A DNA stretch of 64,000 nt from Hydrogenovibrio sp965140365. Its GTDB lineage: Bacteria > Pseudomonadota > Gammaproteobacteria > Thiomicrospirales > Thiomicrospiraceae. Position numbers and translations under genes: made by a program. This document shows positions 45,057 through 54,330 of this stretch, in pieces. The stretch lies in assembly GCA_965140365.1 (NCBI GenBank), contig OZ223196.1; one strand, given 5' to 3'. The notes beneath the pieces were generated by a model that was not told where the DNA came from, did not search any database, and saw only the letters and a program-made list of their open reading frames with translations. The stretch's first letter is position 1. Each line of letters opens with the position of its first letter.

Positions 45057-46190
45057 TCAAACGTAAGCGCGTTTTTTCTGCGTGACTTTATAGAGGTAAT
45101 TGCGGGCTTCTTCGTATTTGAGGTTTTTGCGCAGGTGGCTGTAGACCGCTGAGGCGCTCATGGCGTTGATTTTGGAAAAGGCGCGGTCGCGGTTGGAATC
45201 GAAGGCGTTGAGCACATTGCCGCTGCCGGTGTTGTAAGCGGCGATGCAGCAGTATTCGCGCGCTTTGGCGTTTTTGACGTTCGACAGATAACGGGTGAAC
45301 AAAATGTGCAGATAGACGGTGCCCATTTCGATGTTATTGCCCGCTTTGAACAGATAATCCTTGGTGGGCGTGCCGTCTTTTTTGTACAGAAAACGGTAGG
45401 CATCGCGCCCGGCGGATTGCGGCACGATTTGCATCAACCCGTAAGCCGGAATATGACTCATGGCGTAAGGGTTGAAGGAGCTTTCGGTTTCGATAATGGC
45501 GTAAATCAGTGCCGAATCCAGGCCGAAGCGTTTGCTTTGGCGGTTGACGTAACTGGCGTAATGTTTCTGCTGGGCCTGATTGTGGTCCTGAATCATGTCG
45601 AAGGTGACGTAACGGCGTTTTTTGCCGTTGTAGGTATCGACGTGATAGGCGTGTTTCATCAGGTATTCGGCGTAACGATTGGCGCGCCACTGGGTGCCGA
45701 CGGGCTTTTTGTCCTGGTCGACGACCAGGTCGTACAAAAACGGGGTTTGCCCGGTTTTGACGGCTTTGTCGGACAATAAATCGACCTTGGACGGGTTTTC
45801 CGGCGTGAGCAGGGTGCTGATAATGGCGGCTTTCAAGGCAGCATCGGGCTTTTTCTCGTCCACGGTTTCCACGCGGATGCGGCCGGTGTTGAAATTGACG
45901 ATGGCGCGGCTTTTGTATTGGTCGGTGTATTTGACGTATTCTTTCGGGGTGGCGACCTTTTCATCGCCCCAGGTTTTGGCGAGTTCCTGAATCATGCTTT
46001 TCAATTGCTTGCGCACCAACTGGTCCAACGGCGCTACGCCGGTGGAGGGAATCTGCGCACTCAGGGCGGACGGTACGTCGCCGTTCGATAACTGCTGGGC
46101 GGAGGCCAGGCTGCGCCGGATTTCGTTCCCCGTGCAGCCTGACAGCATGCCGGTGGCGGTCAGCAGGGTGAGAAATTGGCGGCGTTTCAT
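45057..46190 (-). CDS. mltC: membrane-bound lytic transglycosylase C-like
   Basis: Lytic murein transglycosylase of the MltC type, 377 residues from the preferred start. Signal peptide MKRRQFLTLLTATGMLSGC with a lipobox (LSGC). The N-terminal half is the MltC DUF3393-like domain and the C-terminal half a goose-lysozyme-type SLT domain with catalytic Glu in AIIETESSFNPYAMS and the family segments YGLMQIVPQSAG and AAYNTGSGNVL. The frame opens at 46340 but ATG 46190 is the signal-peptide start. It lies in the cmoM-nuclease-mltC minus-strand run. Confidence 0.85.
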   Translation of the reverse strand: MKRRQFLTLLTATGMLSGCTGNEIRRSLASAQQLSNGDVPSALSAQIPSTGVAPLDQLVRKQLKSMIQELAKTWGDEKVATPKEYVKYTDQYKSRAIVNFNTGRIRVETVDEKKPDAALKAAIISTLLTPENPSKVDLLSDKAVKTGQTPFLYDLVVDQDKKPVGTQWRANRYAEYLMKHAYHVDTYNGKKRRYVTFDMIQDHNQAQQKHYASYVNRQSKRFGLDSALIYAIIETESSFNPYAMSHIPAYGLMQIVPQSAGRDAYRFLYKKDGTPTKDYLFKAGNNIEMGTVYLHILFTRYLSNVKNAKAREYCCIAAYNTGSGNVLNAFDSNRDRAFSKINAMSASAVYSHLRKNLKYEEARNYLYKVTQKKRAYV

Positions 46191-46230
46191 GGCATCTCCT
46201 TGGTTGGTTGCGCGGATTGAGTCAATCGGG

Positions 46231-47151
46231 TCAATATCGGCTTGGCAAGTTGGCGACTTGCGATAATGACCAGGCCTGGGGGTTTTGGCTGGATTCCAGT
46301 GAATGTTCAATAGCATCGTCCAATTGCCAGAAAAAATCAATCCCGGTTTGCGCTTCCACGGCGTCGATGGTGGTAACGTATTTCAGCAAACTGTCTTTCG
46401 GTTTGGCGGTTTGCGGCATGATGAAGGCCAGCGCCACCGGAGGTTTGCCGTCGTCGGACGGGAGGATGAAAATTTTGTAGAAGGCTTTGGGGATGGCGAT
46501 GGGTGCTTTTTGGAAGCGTTTCGGGTCGGCATCGAAAATTGGCCCGGTCACTACCCAGAAATCACCGAATTGTTTGGGAAAGAAATCGGCGCTGATTTCT
46601 TCCAAGCGTTGCCAGATCTTCTGATTGAACTGCGGTTTTTGCGGGGTGATGTTGGTCATCAGAAAGGTTTCTTTTTGCGCGGCAAAGCCGTAACGGCTGG
46701 CGATGACGTAATTTGGCGCCATGTGGCCGCGGTTGTAACCGCTGCCGGTGTAGTCGGAATGGCGGATGTACGCCAGCGAGCGCCAGTCGGCTTCAAAGCG
46801 CGGCCGTTTGCCGTAAGGCACGGTGTTGGGGGTGACCTTATAAGTCACCCAAACCGGGTTGGCCAGCGCTTCGGAATAGGCCAGCATGAAACCGTCGTTG
46901 CGCAGAACGTGCGTTAAGGTCTGGAGGTCGTTCTGGGTTTTTGGCACGCCCATATAAGCCATTTTCGGCCGGGCGTATTCAACTTCGTAAACGTATTTCA
47001 AACCCCCGATGAGCAGCAACAGGCCGAAGAGCGTCGGCAGCCAGAAAAAAGTCAGTTGCAGCAGTTTGGGCTGCTTCGACAGCTCCGAAAACAGGGTGTT
47101 GAGCAGGCGTTTTTGTGAGGCTTTGTGTGAACGGTTTGAAAATCGGGTCAT
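46231..47151 (-). CDS. DNA/RNA non-specific endonuclease (NUC1 family)
   Basis: 306-residue nuclease of the NUC1/Serratia type, anchored by one N-terminal helix (residues 33-50) and directed to the periplasm. The catalytic motif is NRGHMAPN (His143 as base; the usual DRGH has N here) and the metal ligand Asn167 in TNITPQ. It could degrade extracellular nucleic acid. Its start overlaps the cmoM stop by four bases. A CCAGGCCTGG copy at 46270 encodes Q-A-W near the C-terminus. Confidence 0.85.
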   Translation of the reverse strand: MTRFSNRSHKASQKRLLNTLFSELSKQPKLLQLTFFWLPTLFGLLLLIGGLKYVYEVEYARPKMAYMGVPKTQNDLQTLTHVLRNDGFMLAYSEALANPVWVTYKVTPNTVPYGKRPRFEADWRSLAYIRHSDYTGSGYNRGHMAPNYVIASRYGFAAQKETFLMTNITPQKPQFNQKIWQRLEEISADFFPKQFGDFWVVTGPIFDADPKRFQKAPIAIPKAFYKIFILPSDDGKPPVALAFIMPQTAKPKDSLLKYVTTIDAVEAQTGIDFFWQLDDAIEHSLESSQNPQAWSLSQVANLPSRY

Positions 47152-47978
47152 GACTCGGTTTCCGGTTTGTAGGCTAAAAAGTGGATGTAACGCCCCATGT
47201 GGCGGTAAGTGGCGTGACGGCAGTAACGGTATTCCAACGCCAGCAGTTCGTCCGGATCGCTGTCAGCGAGCACTTCCGGCGTGAGGTAATCGTGAAACAC
47301 GCGGATGCCGGTTTGCTGGCGAATTTCAAAGCCGAGTGCTTCGAGTTGTTCGATCATGTCTTCCGGATATTGCGGATTGGGCGGTGTGAGTTTTTTGCCT
47401 TTGCCGATGTAGGCGTCCGACAAAATATGCTCCCAGCGCCAACGGCCCTTGAGGACATTGTTATAGACGAAGGCATTGCGGTTATAGAACAGCAATGACA
47501 AATATCCGCCAGGCCTGACCTTGTCGGCGACGGTTTGCAATCCGGTTTTCGGGTCGGCCAGCCATTCGATAACGGCGTGAAACAGCACCAAATCGAAGGC
47601 GGGCAATTCGGGTGCCAGGCTTTGTGCCGAGCCGTGCAGAAAGGTAGCTTCCAGTTGCTGGTCGGCGAAGTTTTGTTGGGCACGTGCCAGCATTTTTTGT
47701 GACAAGTCGCACAGCGTTAAATCATGCCCGGCTTCGGCGAACCATTGGCCCATTTGCGCGAAACCGCACCCGGCATCCCAGATGGATAAGGGTTTGGATA
47801 GAGACGTTTGAGCGGAATCCGCCAGGCCTGGTGAATATTGGCTATTTCGCAGAAAATCCAAGTCTTCTTTCAGCAGTTTAAGGCGCCAGTCGCCTTTGAC
47901 GGTGTCGTAAACCCGTTTTTCGAACTTGTCGATCAGACTGTCGAAATTGCGGTCGGTTTGCACGGTTTGCTTGGGCAT
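47148..47978 (-). CDS. cmoM: tRNA 5-carboxymethoxyuridine methyltransferase
   Basis: CmoM (SmtA/YcbC), which methylates cmo5U34 to mcmo5U in some tRNAs. The N-terminus reads DRNFDSLIDKFEKRVYDT, the family start, followed by the SAM motif IWDAGCGFAQMGQWFA and HAVIEWLADP. With cmoA and cmoB 3-5 kb away the SAM-dependent steps of the pathway are together. A CCAGGCCTGG copy at 47822 (P-G-L) and a one-mismatch copy near 47509 lie inside. Confidence 0.85.
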   Translation of the reverse strand: MPKQTVQTDRNFDSLIDKFEKRVYDTVKGDWRLKLLKEDLDFLRNSQYSPGLADSAQTSLSKPLSIWDAGCGFAQMGQWFAEAGHDLTLCDLSQKMLARAQQNFADQQLEATFLHGSAQSLAPELPAFDLVLFHAVIEWLADPKTGLQTVADKVRPGGYLSLLFYNRNAFVYNNVLKGRWRWEHILSDAYIGKGKKLTPPNPQYPEDMIEQLEALGFEIRQQTGIRVFHDYLTPEVLADSDPDELLALEYRYCRHATYRHMGRYIHFLAYKPETES

Positions 47979-48057
47979 GGGGCCGTTGGATTCCGGTGGT
48001 TTGAAAGTCGATATTATAGGGCATTTCAGCCAACGTCTGAAACGGGATTTGATGTGG

Positions 48058-48073
48058 GATAATCGGGATTATC
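48058..48073. promoter_or_regulatory. 16-bp palindrome upstream of diguanylate cyclase gene
   Basis: GATAATCGGGATTATC: seven-base perfect arms with two centre bases, lying between the divergent cmoM and cyclase genes. It resembles an operator; it also recalls a short Fur-like site. Target gene unknown. Confidence 0.35.
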
Positions 48074-48136
48074 AAGAAATCGAGTGGGCCATATAAAAAA
48101 CTTATAAAAAGTAATGATTATTTGTTTTAAGATGGC

Positions 48137-49447
48137 GTGATTGAGGTTGAACCGATTACCTTTGCGATTAATCACCCTTTTCGGGGTTTCGAGACCGGGA
48201 GCCGACGCTTGCAGCAAAAAATCATCGATTTGATTAACAACAACAGTGAAACCGTGGTGTTTTATTGCGAGTATGCGCCCAAATGGCCGGTGCGTTATCT
48301 CACCGACAATTTTGCGGCATTCGGTTACGAGCCGGAGGCGTTGTATCGGCAAAAATTGTGTTATCAGGATCTCATTCACCCCAAGGACTTGGCGCTTTTA
48401 GAGCAGGAAGTGGCGGAAAAAGCGCGTGATGGTGATTCGCATCTGGCGAAAACCATCCGTTTGCGCAAACCGGACGGTGATTATGCGTGGGTGGACATTC
48501 GCTTGACCTTCGAGCGGGGTGCGGCGGGCGACGTCACTCATTTGCTGGGGAAAATCGTCGATGTGACCGATAAAGTGCAAGCCGAGGAGCGTTTGAAAAT
48601 TTTCGCCAAGGTCATCGAGCAAACGGCGGATTTCGTCAAAATCACCGACAGAGACGGTCGCTTGGTGTTCGTTAACCAGGCGTTGCTCGACAAAACCGGT
48701 TACAGCGAAGACGAGCTTTTAGGCAAAACGCCGGGTATGTTGAAATCCGAAATGCAAGACCAGGCCAAAGCCAAAGCATTGTGGGAAAAAATCTTATCCG
48801 GCCAGGTTTATCAAAACCGCATTATGAACCGTTGCAAAGACGGTTCCACCTACCATGAAGACACCACCATCAGCCCGATTTTCAATGCCGACGGCGAGAT
48901 TGAATATTTCGTGTCCACCGGTAAGGACGTTTCCGAACAGGTCAAAATGCAGCAGGCGCTGAATGAAATGGCGATGAAGGATGTGTTGACCGGGTTGTGC
49001 AATCGTCGCCATTTAATGGGGGTAATTGAGCAGGCAATGGCGGAACGCCAACGTGAAGGGAAATTGGTTGGCATGATTTTGTTTGATGTGGATTTCTTTA
49101 AAGAGATTAATGACCGTTATGGGCATGATGTTGGGGATGAGGTTTTATTGGAAATGGCCGATATTTTAAAAAACTTCAGTGCAGGCATTGACCATGTCGG
49201 CCGTTGGGGAGGCGAAGAGTTCTTACTGTTGGTGTTGGAGCCGGAGTTATCCACTATGATGGATGCGGCGAATCAATTGCGTGAGCGGATAGAACGCCAT
49301 CCTTTTGCCAAAATCGACAGAGTCACCGTCAGTATCGGTGTGACGCTTTCCCGGCTCGGAGATTCACCGGCGGATTTATTCAAACGCGCCGACCAAGCGT
49401 TGTATCAGGCGAAGCATAATGGCCGTAATCGCGTTGAAGTTTATTGA
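48137..49447 (+). CDS. diguanylate cyclase with PAS domains
   Basis: 436-residue cytosolic signalling protein that should make cyclic di-GMP. N-terminal PAS/PAC (about 25-150), second PAS (160-275, KITDRDGRLVFVNQALLDKTGYSEDE) and a GGDEF domain with active-site GGEEF in VGRWGGEEF. The inhibitory RxxD motif five residues ahead is absent (AGID), so product feedback is unlikely. The only in-frame start is GTG at 48137 (stop codon three triplets upstream) with no ribosome site; a later start is possible. Confidence 0.85.
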   Translation: MIEVEPITFAINHPFRGFETGSRRLQQKIIDLINNNSETVVFYCEYAPKWPVRYLTDNFAAFGYEPEALYRQKLCYQDLIHPKDLALLEQEVAEKARDGDSHLAKTIRLRKPDGDYAWVDIRLTFERGAAGDVTHLLGKIVDVTDKVQAEERLKIFAKVIEQTADFVKITDRDGRLVFVNQALLDKTGYSEDELLGKTPGMLKSEMQDQAKAKALWEKILSGQVYQNRIMNRCKDGSTYHEDTTISPIFNADGEIEYFVSTGKDVSEQVKMQQALNEMAMKDVLTGLCNRRHLMGVIEQAMAERQREGKLVGMILFDVDFFKEINDRYGHDVGDEVLLEMADILKNFSAGIDHVGRWGGEEFLLLVLEPELSTMMDAANQLRERIERHPFAKIDRVTVSIGVTLSRLGDSPADLFKRADQALYQAKHNGRNRVEVY

Positions 49448-50766
49448 AGGTTGGTCGCGTCGGTGTTTTTGTAACGGCGTTGGAAGAAGTGACCGCGGAT
49501 AAACCGGCCATAGGTTAGCTCGAAGAGCACGGATACCAGCAGAAATACTATGAACACGAGGATGGCGGTTGGGTTATCGAAATAGGTGTAAACCAATAAT
49601 GTGGCCAAAGCGATGGCCGACGCCAGGATGGCCATTAGCGCAATGAATCCGCTGGCATCGGCTTCCCGACGTAATCGGTACAGACTGATGTTGATGAGAA
49701 GAAAAATCAGTAGAAAACTGGCACTGCCGATAATGGCGATTTGGGTTAGGTCAATGGTGTTGGCCAGTATTAAGCTGAACAGGGCCGTGGTGATAATGCC
49801 CATATCGGGAATATGGTGGTTTTCGTGTTCCAGAAAAGCGGGCAATTCGCCTTCTTTGGCAATGGAAAGGCTAAGGCGAGCATTACCGTAGATGGTCGCA
49901 TTGATGGCTGAAAAGGTCGCCAATACGGCGGCGACGGCGACCAGATTAAAGCCCACTTGCCCCAGTGCGGGTTCGGCGGCGACCGCTAATACATAATCTT
50001 TGGTTTGTAGAACCTTCGCTTCGGATACGGTGCCCACTGTAATCATGGCTATCAGTATGTACAGCAGAATGACAATCAGCACGGAGCTGTAAAAGGCTCG
50101 AGGCAAATTTCGAACCGGGTCTTTAATATCTTCCGCTGAGTTGGCAATCAATTCGAACCCTTCATAGGCGACAAAAATAATCATTCCGGCCGCGATGATG
50201 GACATATTCGTTCCCCAGTGTTGCGGCGCAAGTCGTTCCATATCCACATAAGCGGCTCCCGAGACGATAATCAGAACCAGTAAAGCCAGTTTGATGGTTA
50301 CGATCAAAGTTTCAGATTTCCCTACCAGAGCCGGGCTGGCTAAATTGATGATTAATGGCAAAATAATGGCCAGACTGATGAGAAAGTGGGTCAGAAAAGC
50401 GCCTTGTTTTTCGATGCTGAAAAATGTTTGGCCGTAGGATGAAAAAGCGACTGCATAAAGTGAAATGGTGACGAGGTAACTCAGCCAAAGCATAAAGTTG
50501 ACGCTGCCTGAAATGAGGTTATGGCCAAAGGCTTGGTCGATGAACACCACGGTGCCACCCCGGTTTGGATAGGCCACCGAGAGTTTGGCGTAGGCGTAAG
50601 CGGTGAGGGCGGCAACCACGCCAGCCACTAAAAAAGAGAGTGCCGTCGCGCCGTGCGCTAAAGACACGGCTTCACCTAGTACGGCGAAGATTCCACCGCC
50701 GACCATTCCGCCGATACCAATGGCGATGGCACCGAATAAGCTTAAAGTTCTTGGAGCATTTTTCAT
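49441..50766 (-). CDS. APC-family amino acid permease
   Basis: Inner-membrane transporter of 441 residues with 12 predicted helices. The first helix carries the APC signature IAIGIGGMVGGGIFAVLG, followed by the broken helix VAYPNRGGTVVFIDQAFGH; later DIKDPVRNLPRAF is the conserved loop. Substrate not determinable from sequence. It converges on the diguanylate cyclase gene with a seven-base overlap. Confidence 0.85.
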   Translation of the reverse strand: MKNAPRTLSLFGAIAIGIGGMVGGGIFAVLGEAVSLAHGATALSFLVAGVVAALTAYAYAKLSVAYPNRGGTVVFIDQAFGHNLISGSVNFMLWLSYLVTISLYAVAFSSYGQTFFSIEKQGAFLTHFLISLAIILPLIINLASPALVGKSETLIVTIKLALLVLIIVSGAAYVDMERLAPQHWGTNMSIIAAGMIIFVAYEGFELIANSAEDIKDPVRNLPRAFYSSVLIVILLYILIAMITVGTVSEAKVLQTKDYVLAVAAEPALGQVGFNLVAVAAVLATFSAINATIYGNARLSLSIAKEGELPAFLEHENHHIPDMGIITTALFSLILANTIDLTQIAIIGSASFLLIFLLINISLYRLRREADASGFIALMAILASAIALATLLVYTYFDNPTAILVFIVFLLVSVLFELTYGRFIRGHFFQRRYKNTDATNLQ

Positions 50767-50859
50767 GGTTGTGGATGGGCCCTTTCTTCAAACGGGTGGC
50801 TTTTTAGAGCATTTTAAACGAGAAGATGGCGATCTGGGGAAATTGATTTGGGAGAGTGG

Positions 50860-50891
50860 AAAATAAAAAAGTGGCCGGATGAACCGGCCAC
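50860..50891 (-). terminator. intrinsic terminator of the hydrolase gene
   Basis: On the minus strand GTGGCCGGTTCATCCGGCCAC forms an eight-base stem, followed by a run of six T. It lies 43 bases beyond the stop of the hydrolase gene. Confidence 0.8.
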
Positions 50892-50934
50892 AGGGAAACA
50901 TCAAGATTGCTTAACGTTTCAAGGGGGAAGAGGG

Positions 50935-51858
50935 TTATTCGCCTTTGATGAAGTCGGCCGCGCTGTCCGCTAAGTCTTCGGCGAAGAAATCACGGAAGAA
51001 GTGTCCGGCTCCGTCCACAACCGTAACCGTCACTTGTTCGTTTTCAACACCGTTCATTTTTTCTTCCAGATCGGTGACGACCGTATCGGCGGAGCCAATG
51101 ACGACCAAGGTAGGTTTTTTGGCATCTTTCAACAAGGTTGGCGTGTCCATGCGCGGTTCATTTTTATAGTAACTGACCACGGCATTGGCTGTCGCCGACG
51201 TGTCTTTACAGTAAATGAAGTTAATGTTTTTAATCAGCGTATCGCCTTTACCTTCGGCCACCAGCTTCTCGGCTTTGGCTAGAATCGGCTCGATGGATTG
51301 ACCGTATTTCTTTTTGTAATCGGCTTTTTCGGCGTCATAGTCCCAGGTCGCCGGCGCAATCAGCACAACGCGTTTGACCGCCGGATCGTCCTGTTCAACA
51401 CTGAACCAAGCGGTTTGGTTGCCGCCGCGAGAGTGGCCCATTAAAGTGATGTCGTTTGTGCCTTGTTTTTTCAGCCAGTTCAACCAGAAACCGATTTCGC
51501 CGACGGCGTCTTCATGACGATGGCGGTGTGGGGTTTTACAGTCGTATTCACCGTGACGATCATCCAAGCCCAGGCTCAGGTTGATGGCCAGGGAACTGAT
51601 GCCTCGGTCGGCTAACAGTTGCTGAAGATTGGCGTAGGTGCTGCGCCCGGCATGGGTCAAGGTACCGTGAGTCAGCAGAACGATGCCGTCCTGATAGCTT
51701 TTGCCGTCCGCCATCAGCAGATTGGCGTTGACCGTCAAGTCCTTGTATTTTTGTTTGATTTCTTTGCTCTCGGCCGCGTGTGCAGTCAAGGTGAATACCG
51801 ACAACAACAGGGCGACCAGCATAAGTGGCAGTCGGTGGAATCGAGTTATCGTGTTCAT
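50935..51858 (-). CDS. exported alpha/beta hydrolase
   Basis: 307-residue hydrolase with signal peptide (LMLVALLLSVFTLTAHAA). Nucleophile elbow GHSRGG with Ser143; the oxyanion region VLLTHGTLTHAG; terminal His in DGAGHFFRDF. Cys107 and a later Cys in YCKDTS could pair. The fold is close to DUF3530/abhydrolase enzymes, substrate unknown. Monocistronic with its own terminator. Confidence 0.8.
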   Translation of the reverse strand: MNTITRFHRLPLMLVALLLSVFTLTAHAAESKEIKQKYKDLTVNANLLMADGKSYQDGIVLLTHGTLTHAGRSTYANLQQLLADRGISSLAINLSLGLDDRHGEYDCKTPHRHRHEDAVGEIGFWLNWLKKQGTNDITLMGHSRGGNQTAWFSVEQDDPAVKRVVLIAPATWDYDAEKADYKKKYGQSIEPILAKAEKLVAEGKGDTLIKNINFIYCKDTSATANAVVSYYKNEPRMDTPTLLKDAKKPTLVVIGSADTVVTDLEEKMNGVENEQVTVTVVDGAGHFFRDFFAEDLADSAADFIKGE

Positions 51859-51975
51859 GGGAGGTATCCTTTATTAGTTGATTTTTCGAGTAAAAGTTTA
51901 GTGCGATTTAAATGTTGAAATGTGGATTAATTATGATTTTAGAAGCGGCTGATATGGTGATGCCGAAAGGTGGGG

Positions 51976-52650
51976 TTATTCGGCGTCGCAGCTTTCGTAC
52001 GGCAGTCCGGCCGCTTTCCATTCCGGAAACCCTTCCGAAAGTCGCCAGGCCTGACGACCGGCGGCTTGTAACTGTTCCACCATTTGATAGGAGTAAACAC
52101 AATAAGGCCCGCGGCAATAAGCGACGATGGTATCGGTTTCGTCCGGTTCCGGCAGCGTTTCTAAGGTGCTGTCGATGTTTTCCGGCAAGACGTTGATGGC
52201 GCCTTTAATGTGGCCTTGTTGGAATTCTTTGGCCGGGCGGACATCCAAAATCAGCACCTTTTCCCGGTCGAGTTGTTGTGCCAGCGTTTGGCTGGACATA
52301 ACGGGTGTTTGTTCTTTGCCGGGCATGATGGTGTCCATCAAACGGTTCACTTCAGCTAAATGGTTTTCGGCGGCTTGACGCAGGTGATGAACCAGTTGCA
52401 CCACATCCGATCCGGCGAGTTGATACAGGCGGTGTTTGCCGTGTTTGCGCACCGAGACCAACCCGGCTTGTTTCATTTGTTGGAGGTGTCGAGAGGTGTT
52501 GGCCAGGCTGAGCCCGGTCAATTGGCTGAGTTCTTCGACACTGCGCTCCGCCTGCGCCAGATAATCCATCAGCTCGATGCGTTGCGGGGAGGAAAGACTG
52601 CGTCCGATAAGGGCGAGTTGTTCGAAAAGTTGTTTTTTTACACTCGACAC
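51976..52650 (-). CDS. ArsR-family repressor fused to rhodanese
   Basis: 224-residue regulator: winged-helix ArsR domain (LSSPQRIELMDYLAQAERSV, recognition helix LSLANTSRHLQQMKQAG) followed by a rhodanese domain with active-site loop YCRGPYC. Because the ArsR part has no cysteine, sulfur sensing, if any, would go through the rhodanese. The frame opens at 52740, but the promoter and the GGAGA eight bases before GTG 52650 (SSVKKQLF) support the shorter form. Divergent from an MFS transporter with a shared palindromic operator. A one-mismatch CCAGGCCTGG copy near 52044 encodes Q-A-W. Confidence 0.8.
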   Translation of the reverse strand: MSSVKKQLFEQLALIGRSLSSPQRIELMDYLAQAERSVEELSQLTGLSLANTSRHLQQMKQAGLVSVRKHGKHRLYQLAGSDVVQLVHHLRQAAENHLAEVNRLMDTIMPGKEQTPVMSSQTLAQQLDREKVLILDVRPAKEFQQGHIKGAINVLPENIDSTLETLPEPDETDTIVAYCRGPYCVYSYQMVEQLQAAGRQAWRLSEGFPEWKAAGLPYESCDAE

Positions 52651-52783
52651 GGTTTGTCTCCGATGGTTAAGAGGCGGCTCGTTTAAAACACCACGCTTGT
52701 CGGTGTTTTCACAATTGTTGTCATATTCTTCAATCGACACAACGTATCTTATCTAAGTCAGGGTTCAGGTGTAAAGGGTTTAA

Positions 52784-52815
52784 TTTAACATTCAATTGAT
52801 TGATTGAATGTTAAA
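52784..52815. promoter_or_regulatory. ArsR-type operator, perfect palindrome
   Basis: Arms TTTAACATTCAA and TTGAATGTTAAA, twelve bases each, around an eight-base spacer TTGATTGA. The right arm contains the -35 of the transporter promoter, so binding would block it; it also covers the regulator's upstream region. The ATTC/GAAT ends recall SqrR/BigR-type sites. Confidence 0.7.
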
Positions 52816-52832
52816 GGGCAACTCGATATAAT
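52804..52832 (+). promoter_or_regulatory. sigma-70 promoter of the MFS gene
   Basis: TTGAAT (52804-52809) and TATAAT (52827-52832), spacing exactly 17. Transcription starts near 52839, so the upstream ATG at 52833 cannot be used. Confidence 0.75.
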
Positions 52833-52886
52833 ATGGCGACTTCAATTGCACAAAACTTGAATTGCACAAAAATAGGTCGTCGCTTG

Positions 52887-54185
52887 ATGGAACTGCGCCA
52901 TTTCCCCAACAAAACGGACATTGAACACGGTATTTTCGTGAACCGCCACCAGTTTGGTTTGCATGTGTTGCAAATTTTTATGGTGGGGTTGACCATCGGT
53001 ATGATTCGTGTGGTGGTACCAGGCCTGGCGGAAACCGAGTTTGGGCTGGCCGATCAGGCGTTTTTCCTGTTGACGTCGTTTGTGGTGGTGTTCGGCCTTA
53101 TCAAAGCGGTCATGAACTTATTCGCCGGGCGCTTGAGCGAACAATACGGCCGAAAATCGGTCCTGGTCTGGGGCTGGTTGGTAGCGTTGCCGGTGCCTTT
53201 TTTGCTATTGTATGCCGATAGCTGGGGCTGGGTGATTGCGGCGACGGTTTTGCTTGGTTTTAACCAAGGTTTGACTTGGTCAATGGCGCTTAATAGCAAA
53301 CTGGATTTGGCCAAACCGTCGCAAAAAGGGCTGGTCAACGGCGTGAACGAATTTTCCGGTTATGCCGCCGTGGGGCTCGCCGGCTTGGTGACGGCGTATT
53401 TTGTGGACTGGTTCGGCGCGCGCGAAGGGCTGTTCATTTTCAGTCTGGCGGTGATTTTGTTGGGACTGGCGTTAGCGGAGTGGACTCTTGCTGAAACCTT
53501 GCCTTGGGCGGAACGTCATCAGGCCTTGGCCGAAAGCGGGAAAGTGGCACCGGACACGCGTTCGTTTAAACAATTGTTTCACTTGGCGAGTCGAGAAGAC
53601 GCCTCGTTGGTCGCTATTAATCAGGCCGGGTTGGTGGAAAAATTCACCGATGCACTGGTGTGGATTTTCCTGCCGGTGTATTTTTTGGCGCAAGGGTTGA
53701 CCCTGGTGGAAGCCGGGGCCATTATTGCGGTGTACGGCTTGGTGTGGGGTGGCGCTCAATTGGTTACGGGGCCTTTATCGGATAAAATCGGCCGCAAGGG
53801 TTTGATTGTCTGGGGCATGTGGTTGTGCGGTGCGGGCGTTTTGGCGATTCCATTGTCGCAAGGTGTGGTCTGGTGGACATTGGAAGCAGGGCTGGTCGGT
53901 TTGGGCATGGCCATGTTGTATCCCAACCTGGGGGCGGCGGCTGGAGATTTTGCGCCGGTGGCTCACCGAGCCAGTGTGATTGGGATTTACCGTTTCTGGC
54001 GTGATTCGGGTTATGCCTTCGGTGCCTTGGCGATGGGCCTGGCGGCACAAATTTCGCAGGATTTGCAAACGCCGTTTTGGTTGGTTGCCGTGGCGATGGG
54101 GTTGTCGGGTACTTGGGTGGCGATTAAGGTACGTTACTCGGAAAATAACGAGGCACCGGTCACGTCAGGTGAAAAACGGGGTTAA
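52887..54185 (+). CDS. MFS transporter under ArsR-rhodanese control
   Basis: Major-facilitator permease with 12 predicted helices, 432 residues from the chosen start. Family loop AGRLSEQYGRKSVLVWG between helices 2 and 3 and GPLSDKIGRKG between 8 and 9. The open frame begins at 52833 but that codon lies in the promoter, so ATG 52887 (MELRHFPN), with AGGT ahead, is used. Substrate unknown; control by a sulfur-type ArsR-rhodanese protein suggests efflux or uptake of a sulfur compound or metalloid. A CCAGGCCTGG copy at 53019 encodes P-G-L. Confidence 0.8.
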   Translation: MELRHFPNKTDIEHGIFVNRHQFGLHVLQIFMVGLTIGMIRVVVPGLAETEFGLADQAFFLLTSFVVVFGLIKAVMNLFAGRLSEQYGRKSVLVWGWLVALPVPFLLLYADSWGWVIAATVLLGFNQGLTWSMALNSKLDLAKPSQKGLVNGVNEFSGYAAVGLAGLVTAYFVDWFGAREGLFIFSLAVILLGLALAEWTLAETLPWAERHQALAESGKVAPDTRSFKQLFHLASREDASLVAINQAGLVEKFTDALVWIFLPVYFLAQGLTLVEAGAIIAVYGLVWGGAQLVTGPLSDKIGRKGLIVWGMWLCGAGVLAIPLSQGVVWWTLEAGLVGLGMAMLYPNLGAAAGDFAPVAHRASVIGIYRFWRDSGYAFGALAMGLAAQISQDLQTPFWLVAVAMGLSGTWVAIKVRYSENNEAPVTSGEKRG

Positions 54186-54204
54186 TTCGCCGATAAATTT
54201 TTTC

Positions 54205-54252
54205 AAACCGCTTTTGAGGAGAAGGAACGGTTCCAACAGCGGTTTTCTTTTA
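54205..54252 (+). terminator. terminator after the MFS gene
   Basis: AAACCGCT (54205-54212) and AGCGGTTT (54238-54245), with a loop that itself contains the small palindrome GGAACGGTTCC, followed by a T-rich run. Separates the MFS gene from the second Bat operon. Confidence 0.65.
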
Positions 54253-54330
54253 TACTGAACATCAAATAAGGATTTTCTGATAAGTTCCGTATCGGCGAAT
54301 CCATCAACCTCACGGAGCAAAGGAATCATT

